From contig CAADGL010000007.1 in NCBI GenBank assembly GCA_900696525.1, positions 62,001 through 126,000 of the forward strand: DNA of 64,000 bases, read 5' to 3'. Source of the stretch: an uncultured Planctomycetota bacterium (lineage in GTDB: Bacteria; Planctomycetota; Phycisphaerae; UBA1845; Fen-1342). The position numbers and the translations under genes are program-made. Shown here in pieces: positions 58,503 through 64,000 of the stretch; within the stretch, counting starts at the first letter, position 1, and each line of letters opens with the position of its first letter. Below the pieces are notes generated by a model, which searched no databases, was not told the origin of the DNA, and saw only the letters and a program-made list of their open reading frames with translations.

Positions 58503-60190
58503 CCACGCTGCTCATTCATCCGGCCCGCGCCCATCCGGCCCGCGCCTATCCGAGCCGCGCCCATCCGAGCCGCGCCCGCAAGGAACCGGTTGCGCCAATC
58601 CGCCCCCCGTCCCGATCCGCTCTCCCGTGCTCGCGCCGCGCCTTCTCCCTCGCCGAGATGATGATCGCCCTCGTCATCCTCGGCCTCGGCCTCCTCTTCA
58701 TCGCCGCCCTCCTCCCCGTCGGCGTCGAGTACAGCCGCCAGACCACCGACCTCGCCGCCGCCGACGCCACCGTCGAGTACGCCTTCCAGTCCATCAAGCA
58801 CTACGTCCGCTCCTCCAACCCCATCGCGCACATCGATGCCCCCGGCGGCCCCAGCCAGGCCTTCGCCCGCGTCGACAACCTCTTCCGTCCACGCCGCCCA
58901 GGCGCCGGCACGAACGAGCAAGCGTTCAACCTCTATCTCGCCGAAACCAGCGACTCCGTCTGGGTCGAACCACGCATCAAGGTCCGACCCCTCATCGGCG
59001 CCAACGTCGATCTCACCCCAGGCCCCGGTCGCTGGCAGCAGATCGTCGACCGCGGCGAGAGCGTCACCATTCCCGCGGCCATGCGCGGCGTCTTCAACAT
59101 CGCCGTCAACTTCACGCCGCCCGGAAGCCCGCTCACCGACATCGACGTCACCGGCTGGCTCCCCGCCGCCCAGATTCCAGCGCCGTTCAACCGCAACGCC
59201 GGCCTCTTCGGCAACCCCGTCCTGCCGAGCATCGTGCGCGTCTATCCGCCCGTATCGGCGGACTCCATCCTCGAACCGGCCGGTTTCTTGAACCTGCTGC
59301 CCAACCAGCCGCCGCGCCGCGTGCTCGATTCCAATCTCAATGGCTCCGAGACCCGAAAGGCTGCCGACCGCCGCATGGTCTGGCTCGCCTTCTATCGCCG
59401 CGCCTCGAACGACCGCCTCGCCAACGCGCCTGGGCAACCCACGCGCCTCAGCCGCGGCGACCCGCTGCTCTACGAGTTCATCGTCGTCGTGCTCCGCCGA
59501 ACCTCGGCCAGCCACCGCTTCCCGGTCCAGATGTTCAGCGCCACCCCCGCGCTCAACGACTTCGCCGAGCCCGCCGCACGCTTGCCCGCCGCTGGCGTTG
59601 CCTCCGACACGCTCGTTCCTGAGCCCTGGCTCGTCTCCATACCCACCGGCGCGCTCACTCCCAGCCGCGTCGCCTTCCCGCCGCCGCAGAACGCCAACGG
59701 CTACTTCATCGATCCCCGCGGGCTGCCTCCCGGGCCCTTCGCCGACCATGGCGACCGCTTCCTTACCGCCGGCTTCTCCCACCCGGCGCGCTTGCGCCTC
59801 ACCGTCTCGGAGCCGATCGGCCGGCTCTTGCCGGTCAACAGCTATCTCATCCCCGCCGTCAACGACAGCGACCTCGATGGCCAGACCGGATACCCCCAGA
59901 TTCGCAACGTTGGCTTCATCCCCAGCGATCCCGACGCCCTGCCGATCTACAAGGTCGTCGAACGCCCCGACGACACCACCGTCGTCCTCGAAGGCAACGG
60001 CGTCTATCCCTGGACCCTGCCGAACTCGCTCAACGCCGGCCAGCAGTGGCTCTTCTGGGTCATCCCCCCTGCCTTCACCGAACGCTACGTCGGCGGCCCC
60101 TTGAACGGCCAGCCCATCTACGAACGCCGATCGCCGATCGTCACCATCGCCCGGCGGACCTTCCGCGTCCCGGAGGTCATCCCGCAATGA
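58499..60190 (+). CDS. Prepilin-type protein whose leader is encoded by a repeat
   Basis: 563 residues from ATG 58499, overlapping the preceding stop. The unusual first 48 residues (RAHPARAYPSRAHPSRARKE and following VAPI) are the translation of the dispersed repeat at 58520-58596; then RAFSLAEMMIALVILGLGLL is a prepilin-like helix with Ala before Phe. The large beta-rich domain that follows reads like a planctomycete prepilin with a C-terminal carbohydrate-binding-type end. No start after the repeat has a ribosome-binding site. Either the long leader is removed by the prepilin peptidase or the gene works poorly. Confidence 0.8.
   Translation: MTTLLIHPARAHPARAYPSRAHPSRARKEPVAPIRPPSRSALPCSRRAFSLAEMMIALVILGLGLLFIAALLPVGVEYSRQTTDLAAADATVEYAFQSIKHYVRSSNPIAHIDAPGGPSQAFARVDNLFRPRRPGAGTNEQAFNLYLAETSDSVWVEPRIKVRPLIGANVDLTPGPGRWQQIVDRGESVTIPAAMRGVFNIAVNFTPPGSPLTDIDVTGWLPAAQIPAPFNRNAGLFGNPVLPSIVRVYPPVSADSILEPAGFLNLLPNQPPRRVLDSNLNGSETRKAADRRMVWLAFYRRASNDRLANAPGQPTRLSRGDPLLYEFIVVVLRRTSASHRFPVQMFSATPALNDFAEPAARLPAAGVASDTLVPEPWLVSIPTGALTPSRVAFPPPQNANGYFIDPRGLPPGPFADHGDRFLTAGFSHPARLRLTVSEPIGRLLPVNSYLIPAVNDSDLDGQTGYPQIRNVGFIPSDPDALPIYKVVERPDDTTVVLEGNGVYPWTLPNSLNAGQQWLFWVIPPAFTERYVGGPLNGQPIYERRSPIVTIARRTFRVPEVIPQ
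58520..58596 (+). repeat. Dispersed repeat copy inside a coding region
   Basis: CCGGCCCGCG at 58520 and 58535, CCGAGCCGCG at 58550 and 58565 (15-base period), then a tail containing GGAACCGGTTGCGCC. It is the same four units plus tail arrangement as at 7927-8005, but here in phase with the prepilin gene. The 15-base period keeps the reading frame open. Confidence 0.85.
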
Positions 60191-61788
60191 CCCTGCTCCG
60201 CTACAACACCCGTGACACGGGCTCCCGGACCGTCAGGTGTGGCACTGGCGCTCTGCCCCTGACACAATCCGTCCGCGCGCTCCGCCCGGCCTTCACGCTG
60301 GTCGAGATGCTCGTCGCCCTCGCCGTGCTCGTCGTCGCGCTCGCCGTCGTCACCACGGTCTTCCGCGTCACCAGCCAGACCGCGCGCCAGTCCACCGCCC
60401 TCAACGAGGTCCAGACCCTCCTCGGCACCTTCGTCGAGCGCCTCCGCGCCGACCTCGACGGCATCGACCCGGCCCAGAGCATCCTCGTCATTCACGGCCG
60501 CGCCGTACCCGCCGCTCGCTCCGACGACGACCTTGCCGGCCGGCGCTATCTGCGCTTCCTCCTCGGCGACCCGAACAAGGTGCCCGCCGCATACCAGCCC
60601 GAGTTCGACCCCGACCTCGACAGCGCCACCGACCCCGCTTTCAGCGACCCCCGCGCCGACATCCTGATGTTCTTCACCAACAACGCCCAGGCTTCCCAGG
60701 CGCCGCCAAACCCCCCGCCCGCGCTGTCCCCCGCTCAGCCCGACGTCTGGCAGCTCGGCGCACGTGGCGCCCCGCTCCTCATCAAGTACGGCCACGCCGC
60801 CATCGACCGCGTCACCCCCATCGGCAACGCCAACCCACCGCTCTTCGATTACGCCAGCAGCAGCGGCCCCGATTCCCTGCGCCACGTCAGCCGCCGCATC
60901 ACCGACGGCACCAACCGCAGCGAGCTCCCCGCCCTCCGCTGGCATCTCTCTCGCGTCGCAACCATCATCGACCCGAACTCCGCCGGCTCAAAGCTCACGC
61001 TCAGCGCCTCACCGCTCTTCGGTGGACCCGCCGACTACCCACGCATCCTCCGCTGCGACAACTTCACCAACCCACGCGTCCCCGGCGACGTCTCGAAGCT
61101 CAACGTCTCGCTGCTGCTGCGCCAGTTCGGCCCCTACCCGACGCTCAGCCTCACGCAGCCCGCCGCCGAGTACTCGCCCTACAGCTTCGCGCCGCCATCC
61201 CAGGGAACCCACTGGCCCGGCGCTCTCCGCGCCCTCGTCTTCGACAACCTCGGCCCCGGCGGCGAGCAGGACTTCACCACCGCTGCCGGACTCCGGCACG
61301 TCGCCACCGTCCTCGAAAATCCCCCCGGCAACCTGCTCGGCAACCTCGGCGTCCACGGCCTGCCCGCCTGCGCCTGGTTCCACGTCGAGTTCCTGATGCC
61401 CGAGGACCCGCGCAACGCGCGCGACTACTACGACCGCGCCGACTCCAGCATCCCCAACAACGTCAACCGCCGCAGCGACCTCCCGCGCTGGGTCAGCGTC
61501 CCCGACGGCCAGACCTTCGTCTTCGTCCCGGACACTGCCGACAACGCCGAGGTCGTCGCCTCGCGCTGGCCACCGAATGGCGTGCCCAACGGCGCCCGCG
61601 TCTTCAGCTTCGGCAAGCTCGATCGCCGCCTCATGCCGAACCCCCAGCCGCCCCTGAAGGCCGACTCGCCCGACAACCGCAAGATCCGCATGTGGCCATA
61701 CGCCATCCGCATCACCGTGCGCGTCTACGACCCCGCCGGCCGCCTCGCCAACCCCGTCGAGCGCACCATCATCCACCGCTTCGACTGA
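60187..61788 (+). CDS. Prepilin-type protein (GspJ-like)
   Basis: 533 residues; ATG 60187 overlaps the preceding stop as ATGA. A leader of about 33 residues precedes AFTLVEMLVALAVLVVALAV (Ala-1, Phe+1, Glu+5), the prepilin helix. The following helix (QTARQSTALNEVQTLLGTFV and ERLRADLDG) and beta domain fit large minor pseudopilins of GspJ type. Last of the six prepilin-type genes; the next gene belongs to another function. Confidence 0.8.
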   Translation: MTLLRYNTRDTGSRTVRCGTGALPLTQSVRALRPAFTLVEMLVALAVLVVALAVVTTVFRVTSQTARQSTALNEVQTLLGTFVERLRADLDGIDPAQSILVIHGRAVPAARSDDDLAGRRYLRFLLGDPNKVPAAYQPEFDPDLDSATDPAFSDPRADILMFFTNNAQASQAPPNPPPALSPAQPDVWQLGARGAPLLIKYGHAAIDRVTPIGNANPPLFDYASSSGPDSLRHVSRRITDGTNRSELPALRWHLSRVATIIDPNSAGSKLTLSASPLFGGPADYPRILRCDNFTNPRVPGDVSKLNVSLLLRQFGPYPTLSLTQPAAEYSPYSFAPPSQGTHWPGALRALVFDNLGPGGEQDFTTAAGLRHVATVLENPPGNLLGNLGVHGLPACAWFHVEFLMPEDPRNARDYYDRADSSIPNNVNRRSDLPRWVSVPDGQTFVFVPDTADNAEVVASRWPPNGVPNGARVFSFGKLDRRLMPNPQPPLKADSPDNRKIRMWPYAIRITVRVYDPAGRLANPVERTIIHRFD

Positions 61789-61839
61789 TGATCGGGGGCG
61801 CCGGCATTCCGCACTTTGCTCTTTGCACCCCGCACTCCA

Positions 61840-62580
61840 ATGAACCCTGATCTGCGCCACTTCCTCTCCCGCCTCCGCCACCGCCTGGCAACCGCCGCGG
61901 CCCCCGATCCCCTCCCCGCGGACACCGAGTCTGTCGTCCGGCAGACGCCGCCCGGCGCCGATATCGTCGAGACCTTCCGCGCCGCCGCGACAATCGCCGG
62001 CGTCGTTGTCACCCTCTGCGACGAGACTGCCTGGCCACACCACGCCTTCTCGGCCCTCGCCCCGCGCGACGCCGCGACGCCCCGCACCGCCGCGACGCCC
62101 CGCACCGCCGCGACGCCCCGCGACGCCGCGACATTGCTCATCCGCGACACCCTGCCCGAACGCTTGCGCCGCCGCCTGCCGGAGCTCGAACGCCTGCTCG
62201 CTTCCGAACACATCGCCATCGCCCGCCCTGGCGACGACGCCGAACTCTTCGCCGCTGGAGCCACCATCACCGGCGTCGCCGCGGCCATCGCCGAGACGGG
62301 CTCGCTCATCTGGCACGCCGGCCCCGGCGCACCGCGCGCTGCGACGCTCGTCCCCCCGCTCCATGTCGCCGTCGTCGCTGTCGAGCAGATCGTGCCCGAC
62401 CTCCACGACTACCTCGCCTCGCTCTCGCCCGTGGTTCCCGCGCCACTGTCCGCCAGAACGCCGCTCCCTTCCCACCTCAACATCATCACCGGCCCCAGCA
62501 AGACCGCCGACATCGAGGGCGTCCTCGTCACCGGCGTCCACGGTCCCGGCCGCGTCCGCGCGATCCTCGTCCGCACCTGA
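61840..62580 (+). CDS. LutC/LUD-domain protein with 18-bp repeat insert
   Basis: 246 residues from ATG 61840 (no clear ribosome-binding site). The LUD pattern is ITGPSKTADIEGVLVTGVHG near the C-terminus, preceded by AIAETGSLIWHAGPG and PPLHVAVVAVEQIVPDL; this is the LutC fold of lactate utilisation complexes LutABC. LutA and LutB, the Fe-S partners, are not nearby. Residues about 77-98 are a low-complexity insert (DAATPRTAATPRTAATPRD) made by an 18-base tandem repeat, in a surface loop. The frame elsewhere is intact. Confidence 0.83.
   Translation: MNPDLRHFLSRLRHRLATAAAPDPLPADTESVVRQTPPGADIVETFRAAATIAGVVVTLCDETAWPHHAFSALAPRDAATPRTAATPRTAATPRDAATLLIRDTLPERLRRRLPELERLLASEHIAIARPGDDAELFAAGATITGVAAAIAETGSLIWHAGPGAPRAATLVPPLHVAVVAVEQIVPDLHDYLASLSPVVPAPLSARTPLPSHLNIITGPSKTADIEGVLVTGVHGPGRVRAILVRT
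62068..62132 (+). repeat. 18-bp tandem repeat inside the LutC-like gene
   Basis: Three full units of GACGCCGCGACGCCCCGC-type sequence at 62068, 62086 and 62104 and a partial fourth, each coding for (D/T)AATPR. In phase, so slippage would change the loop length by six residues without frameshift. Confidence 0.85.
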
Positions 62581-62782
62581 AGCCGCCGGCCGCCCCGATT
62601 ACTACCCAGCTCGGCCCGCGCGCCCCCGACACCAACGCATCGCCCCGGTCGCCCGCTTTGCGCAGGGCAACGGACAGATTACCCTGCCGCTTCCCCGGCC
62701 GCCGGCCGCCGATGCGCTCGTGCGAGTCCGACGCCGGCCGGGCACGCCGCGCGGACCGCGGCTGTGAAACGAAGGGATGCCT

Positions 62783-64000
62783 ATGTCCGCCGGCGATGGA
62801 CACGGTAGCGGCGTGGTCACCTGCCCGAATCAGCGCTGCGGCGCGGCCAACCCCCCTGACGCCCAGTTCTGCCGCGTCTGCGGTGCAACGCTCGAGCTGG
62901 AGGCCCCACCCATCGCCCCGGCCCCGACGCCCGGCCGCCCCGGCTTCGGCCCGGCGTTCTGGGTGCTCAACAGCATCGAGATGTTTGAGCGCCTCGCCTA
63001 CTTCGGCGTGCGCGTCGTCGTCCCGATCTACATCATGCAGAAAGACGAGCCCGGCGGGCTGCACCTCTCCGCCGCCGACAAGGGAAACATCTACGCCTGG
63101 TGGTTCATCTTCCAGTCCGTGCTGCCGATGTTCACCGGCGGCTTCGCCGACCGCTACGGCTTCAAACGCACCATGGCCTTCTCGATCGTCATGAACATGA
63201 TCGGGTACATCCTCATGGCCTTCATGCGCGACTACTGGTCCTTCTTCGCCGCGGTCATGGTGCTCGCGACGGGGACGGCCTTCTTCAAGCCCAGCATCCA
63301 GGGCTCCCTTGCACAGAACCTGACCAAGCTCAACTCCTCGCTCGGCTGGGGAATCTTCTACTGGGTCGTCAACATCGGCGGCCTCGTCGGACCCTTTGTC
63401 TCCGCCCTCATCTTCCCCGCCATCGCCGACCAGCGCGGCTACTTCCACTGGAAGCTCCTCTTCCTCGCCTCCGCCGGATTCACCGCCTGCAACCTCCTCC
63501 TCCTCCTCGCCTTCAAGGACGTCCCCTCCGGCGCTGACAAACGCCGCGGACCACTCGAAGTCCTCTGGATGACCCTCGAGAACATCTGGCCCTACTGGAT
63601 GCGCGGCGGCGCCTTCGTGCCGTCCCGCGGCATCCCGGGAATGGTCTTGTTCATCGCCGGCGTGTTCCTCTCCCTCTACTGGCCGCCATCCATGCCCCAG
63701 TTCTTGCAGGCCGGCCTGCCGCCCGCCCTTGTCGCCGTCGGCCTCATGCTGGTCGCCTGGCTGCGCGGCGGCGAGTTCACCTGGCAGCTCCGGCTGCCCG
63801 CGTGGCTCGTGATCATGGCCGGATTCTGGCTCATGATGTACCAGCTCTGGGACCTGCATCCCACTTTCATCGTCGACTGGGTGGACAGCTCGGCCATGGC
63901 CGCCTCGATCGTCTGGCTGCCCGAGGGCGCCTACAACACGCTCGTCGACCAGACCGACCGCGGCGCCCAGGTCAAGCAGCAGATGCTCCTCAACATCAAC
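62783..64000 (+). CDS. POT-family transporter with N-terminal zinc ribbon, 3' end cut by window edge
   Basis: 406 codons visible; the frame is open to the right edge. ATG 62783 is six bases after GAAGGG; ATG 62777 is too close to that site. The N-terminus is a zinc ribbon (TCPNQRCGAANPPDAQFC and CRVCG), followed by a Pro-rich linker and the transporter: FWVLNSIEMFERLAYFGVRV, ADRYGFKRTMAFSIVMNMIG and FFKPSIQGSLAQNLTKLNSS are family signatures of proton-coupled oligopeptide transporters (POT/PTR2, MFS type). At least ten membrane helices lie in the visible part. A cytoplasmic zinc finger on such a transporter is not standard. About 200 bases before it (62581-62782) show nothing. Confidence 0.88.
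   Translation, partial: MSAGDGHGSGVVTCPNQRCGAANPPDAQFCRVCGATLELEAPPIAPAPTPGRPGFGPAFWVLNSIEMFERLAYFGVRVVVPIYIMQKDEPGGLHLSAADKGNIYAWWFIFQSVLPMFTGGFADRYGFKRTMAFSIVMNMIGYILMAFMRDYWSFFAAVMVLATGTAFFKPSIQGSLAQNLTKLNSSLGWGIFYWVVNIGGLVGPFVSALIFPAIADQRGYFHWKLLFLASAGFTACNLLLLLAFKDVPSGADKRRGPLEVLWMTLENIWPYWMRGGAFVPSRGIPGMVLFIAGVFLSLYWPPSMPQFLQAGLPPALVAVGLMLVAWLRGGEFTWQLRLPAWLVIMAGFWLMMYQLWDLHPTFIVDWVDSSAMAASIVWLPEGAYNTLVDQTDRGAQVKQQMLLNIN

Noticed and set aside
1..64000. tRNA or rRNA genes and insertion sequences
   Set aside because: I looked for T-loop GGTTCGA patterns, rRNA-like conserved stretches and transposase frames and saw none that held up.

Overview
This window is GC-rich, densely packed bacterial DNA, read as a chromosome segment of a planctomycete-like, outer-membrane bearing organism (Planctomycetota, possibly Phycisphaerae). 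The clues are lpxK (lipid A synthesis), many lipoprotein signals, a long run of prepilin-type genes whose products share a planctomycete-style C-terminal DGLYGT-x-DDI motif, multihaem cytochromes, and a PilZ protein. No rRNA, tRNA, IS element or CRISPR array was seen, so the taxonomic call rests on protein style alone.

Layout. 1-3.4 kb: two divergent multihaem cytochrome c genes, the first running off the left edge. 3.5-9.3 kb: envelope genes (sugar-nucleotide epimerase, lpxK, FAD oxidoreductase, aldo/keto reductase, small membrane protein, polysaccharide export lipoprotein). 9.4-15.7 kb: a Cys-rich secreted protein, secreted proteins of unknown role, a carbonic anhydrase-like protein, DNA polymerase X and a cytidylate-kinase-like protein. 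16-24 kb: SPOR-like protein, TPR protein, dapB, metallo-hydrolase, mannose-1-phosphate guanylyltransferase, SH3-domain protein, two lipoproteins, xylulokinase. 24-31 kb: secreted proteins (TIM-barrel-like hydrolase, HAF-repeat lipoprotein, two tandem metzincin proteases). 31-36.8 kb: class II amidotransferase, acyl-CoA carboxylase beta subunit, iron alcohol dehydrogenase, nadA.

36.9-44.4 kb: a compact minus-strand cluster of Mu-like phage head genes (portal, protease/scaffold, decoration protein, major capsid gpT, gp36) with an acetyltransferase inserted after the portal gene and holin-like and lipoprotein genes at its end. No terminase, tail, integrase or transposase gene lies in it. An ECF sigma factor, anti-sigma and secreted protein operon diverges from it.

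47.6-52.5 kb: an operon-like set of three SPFH/band-7 membrane proteins with an Arc-type DNA-binding protein and a zinc-ribbon membrane protein, headed by a strong promoter carrying an 11-bp direct repeat. 52.8-61.8 kb: a GspF/PilC platform gene followed by six prepilin-type genes, closely spaced and partly overlapping. The window ends with a LutC-like protein and a POT-family transporter (cut by the edge) with an N-terminal zinc ribbon.

Recurring non-coding themes are a dispersed palindromic repeat (7.9, 34.1, 34.3 and 58.5 kb, one copy translated into the leader of a prepilin-like protein), tandem repeats, and promoters whose -10 box sits 6-7 bases before the start codon, predicting leaderless mRNAs.
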